This document shows positions 1 through 10,576 of a stretch of DNA of 64,000 nt, one piece after another (position 1 is the first letter of the stretch; the number at the start of each line of letters is the position of its first letter). The notes under the pieces are model-generated. The model was not told the DNA's origin. It made no database searches and saw only the letters and a program-made list of their open reading frames with translations. This stretch comes from Hyaloperonospora brassicae (taxonomy: Eukaryota; Oomycota; Peronosporomycetes; Peronosporales; Peronosporaceae), in the NCBI GenBank assembly GCA_947650285.1, contig CANTFL010001446.1, positions 671,001 to 735,000 on the forward strand, given 5' to 3'. The position numbers were made by a program, and so were the translations under genes.

Positions 1-190
1 AAAATTTGATGTCATCCTCGGTCTACCATACATTATGGGTTACGAGCCATGGATCAGATGACCGCAACGGTTCGTGGAGATACCTGTCCCTTCTTCATCA
101 GATCTCTTCGAATCAACACCTTGTAGAGATCGTAAGCTTGTGAATGATATGCAAGTGATGCGGAAGGATCACTTTGGGTTTTCCGATACT
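1..190 (+). mobile_element. Ty3-type retrotransposon fragment, end of protease domain
   Basis: The first bases translate to KFDVILGLP followed by a decayed continuation. The same residues occur at the end of the retropepsin domain of the Ty3 element at 30.8 kb in this window, with matching DNA. VILGLP is a hallmark near the end of retropepsin domains of oomycete Ty3 elements. The piece is cut by the window edge and decays into stops within about 150 bases, so it is a relic. Confidence 0.6.
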
Positions 191-1386
191 TAAACCGCTC
201 AAGAAATGTAATAAGAAAACACTAAAATTGTGAAGCTGGTGTTTAGATTTTATTAATATCATATAATATATTCACACAGCACTTTGATAAACAGGATAAC
301 AGGGCATATACAATTTTCTAAAGTCAGGATATACCATTGGGAATTTTGCTGCCAAATAGTAGCGAAGCAAACAGATCTTTTTTAACGAGAGAATCGTTCT
401 ATAAGCATTTTTAAATGTGCTCACTCTACGTCTGCTAAGCTGCAACAGAAGGATGTTTATCAAATATAAATATTGTAGCTTCACGGGACAAACCTATACG
501 TTGTACGTCTTATAAATGACGAAAGAAAGCAAAAATCTAGAGCGCTTGGTCTAAGTCATTTCTCCCCACTACTTGAATACAGGTAAAATACGCTTTCCAA
601 ATCGAAAAATCCACATGTTTACGCAAGATATACATAGGCTTCGGTAAGCATATCTACGAGTACATAGAAGAAGACAAGCACGTCCCCGATTTCTATGAGC
701 AATATTTTTGCGAAGAAGAAATTAAACATTTGTGATCATTCGATGCGCGTATTTCGCCCGGTTTTGAAGATCAGATGAAAAAATAGAATCTTAAGTGGTA
801 CACCAAATTACCGCATGATCGTTAGGATGAGACCTATGCCTATTTCATGATACATTTATAATACCTGTCGGTGCGGTGTGTCGATGGTCATGGTAAAAGC
901 TCTAACGATTGATCAAAAATTAGGCGATACGTCCTGTGTCATGTAGCGTAATAAGGTCACGCATAAGTAGTAAATACACAAAATTGATCTGCCTACCGCT
1001 TAGCCGCGGGTCATCAATTGTTAACAATCATTCGATTGTGTCTTTAAAATCATCCATAATTAACAAGAGAATGACGGAATGTACAGGTGCTTGATAACGT
1101 ATTTGATCAAACGGAAATGGCTCCGACCCCGATGAAGAGATTAAAAGTCGCCAATAATGATGTGTTAAAGAGTTTTAATTTTACCTCTCAGATTCAAATT
1201 GATGGCTTACATTTTATCCTCAGGCCTTGTTGGCACATTTTGCATACAAATCAAAGTATTTTTAAGAATGTGCTCTGGGTATGGATAGTAATGGCACAAT
1301 GATATGCTATACATCCGGAATGTACAACACACGCTTTCCGTTTCGTTTGTAACGGGTGAAGAATATGTCTCAATCAATACATGCTA
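191..1386. other. AT-rich stretch, no gene seen
   Basis: No reading frame with convincing protein-like composition, promoter motif or RNA gene was found. The longest frames are about 70 codons on either strand and look random. It is probably old repeat debris between the Ty3 relic and the pogo-like transposon. Confidence 0.4.
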
Positions 1387-1524
1387 CAGTAGACATCGTA
1401 TTTAGTGTCCGCGACACTGATTCATGCGTAGTACCCTTCGAGTCTAAACACAGGATATAGTGTCCATGACACTAATTATGGTGTGACACTAATTTGTGTG
1501 CGGTAAAATTAGTGTCCATGACAC
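1387..1524 (+). repeat. Left inverted repeat with subterminal palindromes of the pogo-like element
   Basis: After the terminal CAGT, the 15-base inner repeat lies at 1397-1411. Inside the element the core AGTGTCC..GACACT, a near-palindrome, recurs at 1404-1418 and 1459-1473, with a partial copy at 1511-1524 and a half site near 1483. The right end has the same core at 3776-3790. Repeated subterminal palindromes are plausible transposase-binding sites; that role is inferred. Confidence 0.7.
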
Positions 1525-1894
1525 GTTTTGAAGCAAATTCAGAATTACTGTCTGCGCATTGTGCATCGAAGTGGGGACCAAGTACAATATACTAAACCCA
1601 AATTGGCGGATATTAAGCCGAGGGTACATCCACAAACTGTTGTGGGCACGTAGTTAAGTTTGCGAAACGCGAGCGACCTACAGTGTAGTCAGGGGTGAAG
1701 GCCGAGCATATGGATGTGTATGATTTGCTCTGCAGTGGTGCGACAATGAAATTGTTTTTGTTGTATTTCATTCAGAATCACCATTTTGACATACTTAATT
1801 CGGATTTGACCAACATTGTTGTATGGAGAAATTGATAATCCTTAATAGGCCAATGATATTTTGGAGAATCCAAGAAATTGCCAATGCACTGAAA

Positions 1895-3707
1895 TTATTG
1901 TGTGTTTTGGAATTCCGCACGAAATTCCTGCTCAATTTCTTGGAGTTGGGGTGTCAATTGCTCAATACGCCACTTTTCGTCCACGTCAAGCGACATCATG
2001 CAGCGAATCATGGCCTTGCGGGTGTAAGAAATTTCGTTTTTGTCGCGCTTCGTGTTGAATTCCTGTACAACCCCAGCCGCCAGTTAAAAAATATGACTTA
2101 CCCGGATTATTGAGCTTCCTGACCAGTTTCCATCACTGCGAATCTTGTCTTGCAACTCGTTTTTGTCGATCAACTCAAATTTCTTGGCGTTCCACTTTCG
2201 CGACTGAATATCCTTCAGTTTGGCGATGACGAAAGAGTCTGCTGGTTCGTATAAATTGGTCGAGTTCTCTAATAAAAAGCTGAGTCTTGCGTTTGAACTG
2301 GCCAGTTCCTCTACGCACTGCTCGTTCTTCAGGTGGCCACCACAGTTGTCGAGATAAACAACTTTTTTCGCCCCTTGATATCCGCAAGAATTGATTTCCT
2401 TTCAGTCAAATAATTGCTAAAAACTCGCTGATCCATTCATCCTTATGGTCCTTTCCGATAGCAGACGCCACCAATGTTGTCCGGAACCCCTTGGATTGGA
2501 TTCGATGCGCTGGTGTTCGTGATGAAATCATCATGGGCGGACGCACACGAGCTGATGGACCTCCACTAAGGAGAACAACCATTGTCATCCCTTCTCCTCC
2601 GGACACGACTTCAGCCTACTTGATTGACATTTCCCCATCAAAGCCAAAAGTTCTGCCCGTGTCAAAATCGATAACAAAGTGTGTTTCGTCGATGTTTTCG
2701 ATGCAATCTTCGTTTCGATCACCACTCTCAAAACCACGTTTTAGCTCACCGAGGTGCTTAGCGACTGCAGCTCGAATCTCGCGTGTTTCCTCAGGCGACA
2801 TTTGTTTCTTGCCGGTATGGGCACGAAGCACAATCCGGGTTATTCTCCATAAATGTCTGGATCCACCGTGGCGTTATTTTGTCCTTGAGCAAAACACCGT
2901 TTTCAACTGGACTGTGCTCAGTGTACATTTCTTTTGACTCGATCAAAACTTGGACTGCAACTTGGCGCAGAAGAGGTGAATCAAACTGGAGCCCGGCCTT
3001 GCGCAGTCGACAAACTCAGATCGGACACGTGGGTACATCCACGTCACCCAGTGACTCCACTTTCTACCACATCCGCTCAGAGCCTTGGATATGATAAGCT
3101 GACGGCCGTTCTGCATCACTTTTGACACCGTTATAGATCCTCGAGGCGAACTCAGCAAAATCTCGCGCGCCTTCCACCACCTAACGGCCTTTCTCAAATC
3201 AGACTGGCGCGATGACGAGTTAAATACATCGGTAAAAGCATCCACAGTGGTTGCAAACAGTGTTTTGGCGCCGTCGGCGAACTTGGATTCCATCCAGCGC
3301 ACAGCGCGCCGTCTGTTGTGAATCGTACTTACAGATTGGCGCTCCTTTTGACACTTTGGAGCGGCTAAGCGGTCACTCTTCGCATCGTGGCTAGACGCAC
3401 TGTCGCAGTCGCTGCCTTCTGCAACATCAGCGACCTGTTGATGGGCGACGTTATTTTAGTCGTAGCAAGCTGTACCGAAAGCCGCGATCATTGGAGAGGC
3501 ATAGTCAATAACCGCTGCAGTCTGGAGCTGCTCGCAGGATGGACACAGAACAGGCTGGCCAAACCCTTCGTCGCCTTGTGGCATTCCACGCCAACGATGC
3601 ATATATGCCGAACATATCGAGCATGCGTGCACAGGGCCGACGTCCTCGTGGCAGCCGCCACACGATAGCTCGCTCATTGTGCTTTGAATCTCAAGTTTGC
3701 CAACCAT
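1895..3707 (-). pseudogene. Pogo-like DDE transposase, broken
   Basis: Reading the minus strand from an ATG at 3707, the N-terminus has a Cys/His cluster (pairs CGGC, CSIC, MHRW, CPSC) like the zinc finger found on oomycete pogo/jerky-type transposases. A long linker follows. The catalytic core includes ENIDETHFVIDFDTGRT (first Asp region, near 2700), YLDNCGGH (second Asp, near 2340) and LYEPADSFVIAKLKD (third acidic residue, near 2240). The C-terminal part ends at a TAA at 1895-1897. Stops interrupt the frame near 3457 and 2945, and frameshifts lie near 2400 and 2070, one of them in a T-run. About 600 codons in total, normal for the family. The order of motifs makes the family call firm; the gene is dead as read. 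Confidence 0.8.
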
Positions 3708-3775
3708 GGTTTTAGGACACGAATTTTTGGGTGTCGCTATTTTGAGTTTTCGCGAGTGTGATTCACACGTGAATT

Positions 3776-3841
3776 AGTGTCCAGGACACTAATTGCGGTG
3801 CGACACTGGTTCTGACCGGACACTAAATACGGTGAGCACTG
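3776..3841 (-). repeat. Right inverted repeat with subterminal palindrome of the pogo-like element
   Basis: This mirrors the left end: palindrome at 3776-3790, a half site near 3802, perfect 15-base inverted repeat at 3817-3831 and terminal ACTG at 3838-3841, followed by the TA duplication at 3842-3843. Confidence 0.75.
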
Positions 3842-5450
3842 TAGTAAATATGCGTGGAAGAGTCGTTGTTGCTTGACCATTTACTGAAGCTATTGGGAAC
3901 AACGCATTCGAGTCGAGGCTCTGGGTAGTGGTGATTTATGCAATCGTAAAAATCAGGTAAGCCCAGATGTTCTGCTCATTTGATTCTTTTTGCGAAAAAG
4001 GGACGATCGAATTCCAGAACCCTGTAAAGTCTACTTGATTGTCAAACGGTTCGAAGACAGCAGACAATACTTCCAAAAGTGGTCAGCGAATCGTCGTCTG
4101 CCTTCTGAAGCAGGAATGTAAATGGTTTATTGAAAAGCTCTTCTGCCAGATATGTGTTCTAGTAAATTGTTTCGACCGTGTCTGACATTAAGACCGGACT
4201 TGTTGGGACTCCTTTCGCCGCCTAGTCTATTTATTATAACTGCATTTGATACCGCTGGCCCAGTAGACGTCGCGCCCGTTTTGATCCATTAGGTGTTGAC
4301 GCCGACACCAGACTCTGGATTTCGTGTAGGCAGACATACTTCGCCACTTTGTCAATCGAGCGACCGTGTCTCACCCAGCACAGGCTTGCACTCGTTCTGT
4401 TGCGCGTGCTAGATAATCTGTCTACCTTTTAGATCATGAGATGTAGCACCATGCACACCCACAGGCGTATCTGCCATGTTAGAGCTTGGGTGATATACAG
4501 AGCGTGACGATTCTTATGTGCTTCTTTCTGGCGCATGAACGGGGCGCGTAACTTTTGCTGAAGCGCCTTTCGCTCACTGTCAATGATTTCATACGGATGT
4601 CAGAAAGTCAAAGTTGTCAGAGGAATCAAAAGGGTGATCGATAGCAAAGCAAGCAGGTGCTTGTGCAAGACATGGGCGGCATCCGCTAAGTTCGCACCAT
4701 CACTTCATACAGAGCCCTTCGCGCCCGCGGTTGCTACAAAATTGCCGGCTTCTGTGCGACGCTCGCCGCCTCCACTGGTTCTACCTGCCCTTCGCCGGGA
4801 AAAGAGAGCAGCCGGCTTCAGTGAGATATTGCATCAGAACTTGTTCGTTTCCTGTTGCACAGAGATAGACGATAAGCAAATGTGTTGAGCTAAGTTGGCT
4901 CTCCTCGTACAAGCGGCGACTTTTGCAGCACTCTTCTACTCCATTTCAACTAAGCATGGTTGCGTTTACAGGCCTCTGCCCACTCCACATCTCGAGCATT
5001 TGGGCTGTCTGTCTTGCTGCTTTTGTGCTGTCTGTCTTGCTTGCCATCATCAGCTTAGATGGTGGCTCTGATCTGAGGGGGCAAGGCACAGCCGTCCCTT
5101 TCCCCGACATGGGTACCTCCGATGTGTTTGTTCTCGCCACTTGTACCTTCCGTATGCAAAGTCGGATCCGCACATCGCGTGGGCCATCACGGTACCGGCT
5201 TTTTTGCCTCTGGTCGTTAATTGACCATAATCATGTAACGTGTGAGAAGGAAGTGAGCATTGGATTATCGCGATCGAAGCTGATCATGACGAAGCCAGAC
5301 TTGCTCTCCGTGATTCGGCTATCCTGTTCTGTTCATTCGATAGCCCAGAGGAAGTGCGGATCAGACCTAGTAGAAAAAGGAGAACCCGACAGGAACGATT
5401 CGCTTGTGTCTCTAGAAATTAGCAGCCAAATACATATCGCAACGTGGGTC
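3842..5450. other. Spacer between pogo-like element and effector gene, no gene seen
   Basis: Open frames of about 75-215 codons exist on both strands (for example 4923-5570 plus), but they overlap each other, lack recognisable domains, and the longest runs through the promoter and start of the effector gene. I could not support a gene here. Confidence 0.4.
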
Positions 5451-5466
5451 TCTCATTCTACAATTT
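5451..5466 (+). promoter_or_regulatory. Oomycete initiator plus flanking promoter motif
   Basis: TCTCATTCTACAATTT matches the oomycete core promoter consensus (GCTCATTYYNCAWTTT) at every position but the first. It lies 24 bases upstream of the ATG at 5491, so transcription would start near 5454 with a very short leader. This supports both the gene start and the oomycete origin. Confidence 0.75.
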
Positions 5467-5490
5467 GCCTGGCAACCAGTGCGTATCATC

Positions 5491-6390
5491 ATGCGCTTGC
5501 TCAATTGTGTGCTCACGATTTCGGCGGGGTTTGTTGCAGGAATCGCTGGATCAACAACCACCGGAGGTGATCCGTCTAACGTTGCTACGCGCGCTACATC
5601 CTCTACGTCCGCTCACACGAACGGAACCCTGTTCGTCGCATCATCGCCTGGGAGACTACACGGGCATGTCATTTCCAAGATCAAGCAAGAAGACCAGCTT
5701 GACGAGGAGAGGACCCTGTCGTCGCCAAGTGAAGCTCTCGCCACGTTGTTCGGCCGCTCCACGACTGAAAAGCTCATGGAAAGTGTCGGCCAGCGCGTGG
5801 AAGAGGAGGGGCTCATCAACAACGGGAAGGTCGCCAACCTAGAGGAGTTTGCGGTGCTGCTAGGTGGCGTATATCGACCTCTGGACACTACCCATTGGAA
5901 CTATGGCAAGGTGGTCGAGGTTCTGACTAAGTCGAAGATCAACAAGGGCCTTGTCCCTTTTCAGCCTGAAGAATTGGCAGAAGCTTTTCATTCGCTTCGA
6001 AAAGCTCCTGACATGATGGAGCACGCTGATCGCTTGCAAGGGATTCTGGCTTACAAGAATCCAGACCTACTTGAGAACGAAAAACTGTTTCGTCTATGGA
6101 CTGCGGGTGGTGATGCCTTGGCCCCGGAAGATGTTTTCAAGATTTTGACGTCCGGCTTTCGCTACAAAGCTCCTGATGTCACTCTGCCGTTCGAACGTAA
6201 GCGTATGGTGAGAATAGATAACCACGTTGTCAAACCGTTGCAGCGATACATCGAGAGCTACCGAAAAGCTAAACACGACTACAGCAAGGACAAAGAAACA
6301 GAGCTGCTTAGTGTGTTTACTAAGTATCCTGGCTTCACGTTTGGTCTGAGAGCGGATGAGAAGACGCCGAAACATGGGACCAACGAATGA
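5491..6390 (+). CDS. Secreted RxLR/dEER-type effector candidate
   Basis: A 299-residue protein. Residues 1 to about 20 form a signal peptide (MRLLNCVLTISAGFVAGIAG). A Ser/Thr-rich stretch follows, then GRLHGHVI (residues 54-61) in the place of the RxLR motif, and a clear dEER motif, DEER, at 71-74. In RxLR-class effectors this N-terminal module goes with secretion from the oomycete and delivery into plant cells. The RxLR itself is degenerate (no canonical R-x-L-R). The rest is helical and charged; LFRLWTAGGDALAPEDVFKI resembles the W motif of WY-domain effectors. The frame opens at an upstream GTG (5479), but ATG 5491 is preferred because the hydrophobic core starts there and the core promoter lies just upstream. 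It stands alone beside repeat-rich DNA, a usual effector setting. Host target unknown. The effector call rests on signal peptide, DEER and helical C-terminus. Confidence 0.72.
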   Translation: MRLLNCVLTISAGFVAGIAGSTTTGGDPSNVATRATSSTSAHTNGTLFVASSPGRLHGHVISKIKQEDQLDEERTLSSPSEALATLFGRSTTEKLMESVGQRVEEEGLINNGKVANLEEFAVLLGGVYRPLDTTHWNYGKVVEVLTKSKINKGLVPFQPEELAEAFHSLRKAPDMMEHADRLQGILAYKNPDLLENEKLFRLWTAGGDALAPEDVFKILTSGFRYKAPDVTLPFERKRMVRIDNHVVKPLQRYIESYRKAKHDYSKDKETELLSVFTKYPGFTFGLRADEKTPKHGTNE

Positions 6391-7730
6391 CTGGAGCGTG
6401 GCTGAAGCTAGAGTTTGGCTTGCAGAACGTAGAGCTGAGCGCTGCCCACTCTAGCAGCAAAGTCAGTGGAGTTAGTGGTACACTTGTCTTTTTCATCGCT
6501 TCGTAAGAGTACCGTTGAATACACTTTGACTAACCACACACGTAACAAAGAGCAAAAAATAACGTTTAGGGCTGTCTTCACACAAGGTCGGGTTTCGCCC
6601 CATTTATCCTAACGTTTCCGTCAGAAGAAGACGCACGACATTCGATGTTGTTCATGATGTCAGCCATGTTACGTGCCGATTGAAGCGCGTCGATCGGAAC
6701 TGACTTGCTGAGTCGATAGAGCAATACATGTGCTATAGCATCCATATGTAGCAGGTGGCTACTGCGTTTCCTGTATTTCCTTCTCGTGCACAGACATTGC
6801 CACTTGGATACACCGTGCAGTTGTGGACGTTTCACTCGCACAACGCTGCACCGTGTAATCTACTTGCAAACGCAATGCCATCACCTTGGCTTGCTTGCTT
6901 GCCTGCCTGCTGCTATACTATATCTGTAGCACCTGGCGTGAGGCATTTGCTGAGCCGCTGTCTTTTTTGAGTAGGCCCCATGATGACTCGCAATATATGG
7001 TCTTCAGTTCCCACAATAAAAAGGTGTGACTTGCTTCTTGCTTGAGAAACGCAGCAGATAACAAGCCAGAGGCGCAAGACAGCAGTTGTAATGTGAAGCA
7101 GCGTCGGTGTCGGACGAAGGGGACGTCGACACGCCTACCGTTCGTCCCAATGGCGGTAAAGTGGTGATCGAAATCGGTTGAATGAGTGTATATCGTTAGT
7201 GACAGCAGCGATAATCGTGAGCAATTGTACAGTAATGCAGCTAAGCAGATATCCTCCTGTAGCTCGAATCAAGGTGAATACACCTTTGACTACTGCCAAC
7301 TCTGCTGCACCCATAACTCCAACAAGCTTTCCTCCACACAGGCTGTGTCAAGGACCTCGGCAGCCGATACCACACAAACGCATGCGCGTTCACTGCCCCG
7401 TCCGTATCGTCCACGTTTCCAAGACAGCTGCAGTGATTGTTGTGATCGTCGTTTTCTTGCTATGTGAACAGCGCTGACAAAAGCAGCCGGATCGAAGCGG
7501 CAGCAGGTAGTCGTCCTCATCTCGGTCCAAAAGCTGGTCCCCACTCGACTCCTGCCGACTCGATACTCGCCCAAGTCATTGGTCCCTCTGCTTCTTCCCA
7601 CCCTCCATTTGTGCGCAAGCTGACACATCGCTACATTTAGTTTATCATGTCAAACAGATATGCCATCGAGTAACCGACACCCGACTTTGTCGCAAAACTC
7701 GTACAAGCCTCGCCTTCACTGCAGTCATTT
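6391..7730. other. Intergenic, no gene seen
   Basis: Short overlapping frames only, none above about 115 codons and none with a recognisable domain or signal peptide. Likely holds the 3' ends of the converging effector gene and the acidic-protein gene. Confidence 0.4.
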
Positions 7731-8285
7731 TTAGGGCCAATCACTTGGACGCAACGGCTCCTCCATCTCCATCGAGTCGTCGCCCGCCTCGAACGAATCG
7801 CGTGCAAACAAGTACCCGCCACGTTGCGGCCCTTCACCTCGAACAATTGTCGCTCTCGTTGACGTGTCGCCCTCTCCTCGCTCATCCTCATCGTCCATCA
7901 GCTCGTCATCGTCGTTGTCCACATCTTCTCCGTCTTCGTCTTCTCCGTCTTCTTCTTCATCAGAAGAGCTCGACCCCACAGACGAAACCTCTCGACCTCG
8001 AGAAGACACTTCGCTCTCTTGCACGCCTTTCACCCTTGCTGCTACTTCTTGCTGTAAAGTAACGCCAACGCGCTCGCGGTGGAACTTCACGCCGATCGGC
8101 ACCGGTGCTCGACGATGCACCAGCTCCTGTACCATGTTTTCCAGCGCTCTTTCCTCACGTTCGAGGTCGTCCAGAGCTTGAGCATAAGCTTCTGCCTCTC
8201 CTACGCGGTAAACGCTGCCACAGGCGCCGTAGAGGTCAGTCACGCGCGGCGCCAGCGTCGGGCACCTCGTGCTGTGGGACGCCAT
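7731..8285 (-). CDS. Acidic hypothetical protein with helical N-terminus
   Basis: About 184 residues from ATG 8285 (MASHSTRC...); an in-frame ATG at 8333 would add 16 residues. The N-terminal half is a predicted helix/coiled coil (EAEAYAQALDDLEREERALE and following), ending in RRAPVPIGVKF. The middle is a run of Ser, Asp and Glu (about residues 110-150). The C-terminus contains GGYLFARDSFEAGDDSMEME. There is no signal peptide or membrane segment. The acidic tract suggests a nuclear or chromatin/ribosome-assembly type of protein, but that is only compositional. I do not recognise the family. The opposite strand is also open because of the acidic repeats; this strand is chosen for its coherent helix and its neighbours. 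Confidence 0.5.
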   Translation of the reverse strand: MASHSTRCPTLAPRVTDLYGACGSVYRVGEAEAYAQALDDLEREERALENMVQELVHRRAPVPIGVKFHRERVGVTLQQEVAARVKGVQESEVSSRGREVSSVGSSSSDEEEDGEDEDGEDVDNDDDELMDDEDERGEGDTSTRATIVRGEGPQRGGYLFARDSFEAGDDSMEMEEPLRPSDWP

Positions 8286-8558
8286 GGCCAGACTGCTACC
8301 TGTGGTAGCTATCGGTAGAATACCGGTATTCATGCGTCCTCTCTGTACCCCCTGCGTTATCCATATGCCCAGCAGCTGGATTTTATCGTGGAAAGCATCA
8401 ACAAATGGCTCTGTTCACTCACGCACTTTATTCAAGTACCGCCTACTATGTATACAATAACAACGTTCACCTTAGCAGCCACAATGCACGCGGACACGAG
8501 AGGTATCGGCGAGCACGACCATTGGCTTCACCTGCAAAACAGCCACAGCCACGGCGGC

Positions 8559-9743
8559 TCAAGCAACTGAATGCATCGAAGCCGATGCAATCAGCTGGCT
8601 CGTGTTCCGCCGTCCAGAGTGCACACTGACGCTGTAGACCAGCAAGTTGCCGCAGTTGGCGCAGGCATTGGGGTTACGCCCGAACGAATGCACATGACCA
8701 CACGCGTCGCAAGCCATCCCCGTGTACGTGGGTGCAAGCACAGGAAAGCCGTTCACGTACTCGCGCTGCATGCTCAGCGCCTTGTCCAGCACTCTCCAGA
8801 GCGGCTCAGCTAGCGGGCACGCGACCTCGCCGCACAAGAGCTGCCGCGCAGTGATGTTCGGGCCATAGCACTTCGCGTTCAGTGACTTGCGCGTGCAAAT
8901 GACACCGCCACAGAGACCGATACCGCCATAAAGTCCTTTGCTGTGGCTGTACGAGTAATTCGGCGCAACTCCACCTGGCCCCACGTTTAATGCAGCACTC
9001 GCAGCTCGGCCAATGGGTCCAACTGCAATATCGAGCTCCGATCCCAGCTGGACTTGTCCATTTCGAGTAAACACTTTGACTGCATTCCTCGAGTTCAAAA
9101 TGATCATGTAGTTGACAACTTCCCCGCCGGCCATCATGCCAAACCCCAGACCTCCCGACGATACAAAACTTGGCGCCGACCATCCTCCTGTCGTGCGCGA
9201 GATGACAAAGCCTGTCCCGACCTTGCCCGACAAGAGGAAGCCCAGCTTGTACATGGTGATAAACACCAACCCGTACGCTTCCGCCAGGAGCTCGTGCGGA
9301 ATCGACTGGTCCTTCAGCAGCTTTGGCGACAAAATCGTCTCCACCACGCGCGCTGCCTTTCGCATCTCTTTCTTCAACTTGCCAGTGGCTTTGACGCTCA
9401 TCACGTGCCCGTTGCCCGGCAAGTGCGAGCGCATGGACTCCAGCACGGCCAGCGAGTTCGACCGCTCCCGAAGCGCTGCTGTCTCTTCTTCCCGTGTCAG
9501 CGGCGGAACGCTTTCCGTCACCGACTGCCTCAAGAGCGCGTCGTCGGCCGTCTCGGCTCGCGACAGCGTCACTTGCTGCTCTTCCTGGTGCTGTTTCTGC
9601 TGCAGAATCAGCGCCTTTGTCGATGGTCTGCGCGTGGCCTGCGGCGTGGGGCGCGCGACGCTGGGCACGTGTTTGTGGCTTCGGGACGGCGGCGCAAGTT
9701 CGCGGAAAGGGAGCGGCGGCGCGGTCGCGTTTGTCGCCTGCAT
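8559..9743 (-). CDS. SYLF (Ysc84/SH3YL1-type) lipid-binding protein with C-terminal zinc ribbon
   Basis: 394 residues from ATG 9743. Residues 1-90 are low-complexity (Pro, Gln, Arg). About 120-320 is a SYLF domain: ETILSPKLLKDQSIPHELL, then EAYGLVFITMYKLGFLLSGK, GTGFVISR, GGWSAPSF, GGLGFGMMAGGEVVNYMIIL, and the Gly-rich end GLYGGIGLCGGVI. SYLF domains in Ysc84 and SH3YL1 bind phosphoinositides and link endocytic membranes to actin. The C-terminus has two CxxC pairs, C345-C348 and C361-C364 (MACDACGHVH, NACANCGNLL), a likely zinc ribbon. There is no SH3 domain, unlike yeast and animal relatives. The frame is open further upstream to 10016, but that part is low-complexity and an in-frame ATG at 9743 starts a sensible protein. 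Expected at cytosolic or endosomal membranes. Confidence 0.85.
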   Translation of the reverse strand: MQATNATAPPLPFRELAPPSRSHKHVPSVARPTPQATRRPSTKALILQQKQHQEEQQVTLSRAETADDALLRQSVTESVPPLTREEETAALRERSNSLAVLESMRSHLPGNGHVMSVKATGKLKKEMRKAARVVETILSPKLLKDQSIPHELLAEAYGLVFITMYKLGFLLSGKVGTGFVISRTTGGWSAPSFVSSGGLGFGMMAGGEVVNYMIILNSRNAVKVFTRNGQVQLGSELDIAVGPIGRAASAALNVGPGGVAPNYSYSHSKGLYGGIGLCGGVICTRKSLNAKCYGPNITARQLLCGEVACPLAEPLWRVLDKALSMQREYVNGFPVLAPTYTGMACDACGHVHSFGRNPNACANCGNLLVYSVSVHSGRRNTSQLIASASMHSVA

Positions 9744-10327
9744 GGCAGTGGAGAAGAGCGAGTGACAGATTGATAGACAGGCAGACTGACTGACAGGTGC
9801 GGGTGTGGACTGACTGCTGCTGCTGCTGCTGCTGCGATGATGGCGGCAGCGGCCCAGTCTGGAGAGGTCCACTCGCTCTTTCTCTGCTCTTTCCGCAGCG
9901 TGGGCGCGAGAAAAGGACACGTCGACGTGAAGAAGCGAGCGACTTAAGGTGGTGCACCTGACAAACGGACACACCATGACCACACCCACTTCGACCACCA
10001 CCACCACCAGCAACATAGGCGTGCTTTTCGTTTTGCGTACTTATCGGCCGACCCCCCCACCCCTACATCGGACACAACCTGCTCCACTATCTGCTGTTCG
10101 TACGACGCTACTGTAGCGTACGATCGACCGACGAATCCCCTTCCAGCCCCGCTCGACGTCACTTGCTGCTTGCCCTCGTGCTCGTAGACAGACAACGACG
10201 TCCTCCTCTTCCGGTCACATGTTCCTGTACTTGTTCGTTGTCTGCGTCTTGAAAGCGGCCCAGTCAACCTACTGACCAGCAGACAGAGAGGCGTGAAGCC
10301 CTGTAGGTGGTCGCCACCGTCAAGCAC

Positions 10328-10576
10328 TTAGCTCCAGTGCGTGCGGTGCTCCTCGTCGTTGGCTTTGATCCCCCACTTGACGGTCCCCACGAGCAGAAGC
10401 ATCGCAGGGATGAGCACTGCCCCGTTCTCTTTGATCTTGCGGACCGTCTTGTACGGCATTGTCGTGATGATGCTACGCACCGGGTGCACTTCGTACGGCG
10501 ACAAGTGGCGCGAGGTGCGGCCAAACTCGGGGCCGAACTTGGACCAGTGCTTGACGAGGTTCACACTCGGCGGCAT
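10328..10576 (-). CDS. QCR8: Ubiquinol-cytochrome c reductase subunit 8 (QCR8/UQCRQ)
   Basis: 82 residues, the normal length. The N-terminal part (HWSKFGPEFGRTSRHLSPYE) matches the QCR8 theme of a short matrix segment with an S-P-[YF]-E motif. It is followed by HPVRSIITTMPYKTVRKIKE and one membrane helix (AVLIPAMLLLVGTVKWGI), ending in the polar tail KANDEEHRTHWS. QCR8 is a small, nuclear-encoded subunit of mitochondrial complex III that contacts cytochrome b. No introns needed. A GCTCAT element sits about 80 bases upstream on the minus strand, only weakly promoter-like. Confidence 0.8.
   Translation of the reverse strand: MPPSVNLVKHWSKFGPEFGRTSRHLSPYEVHPVRSIITTMPYKTVRKIKENGAVLIPAMLLLVGTVKWGIKANDEEHRTHWS

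Larger units (their letters stand above)
1387..3841 (-). mobile_element. Pogo-like (Tc1/mariner superfamily) DNA transposon with intact ends
   Basis: Both ends carry an inverted repeat that begins CAGT (left) and ends ACTG (right), each bordered by TA (1385-1386 and 3842-3843). The inner part of the inverted repeat, 15 bases at 1397-1411 and 3817-3831, is perfectly complementary. CAGT termini plus a TA target duplication are typical of pogo elements. The single internal gene, on the minus strand, is a DDE transposase relic. The element is 2455 bp, a usual size for a full-length pogo element, so the ends look complete while the coding part is dead. Confidence 0.8.

Noticed and set aside
2020..2085. 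A GT-AG intron in the pogo-like transposase near its end
   Set aside because: The intron-like GTAAGT..ACAG stretch itself encodes family-like residues (PGK, then LAAGVVQEF in another frame), so a frameshift in a T-run explains it better.
4923..5570. A 215-codon plus-strand frame upstream of the effector gene
   Set aside because: It runs through the promoter and first codons of the effector gene in a different frame, and its residues show no recognisable family.
8806..9972. A 388-codon minus-strand frame and two plus-strand frames over the SYLF gene
   Set aside because: They are shadows of the SYLF gene in other frames; the SYLF motifs are unambiguous.
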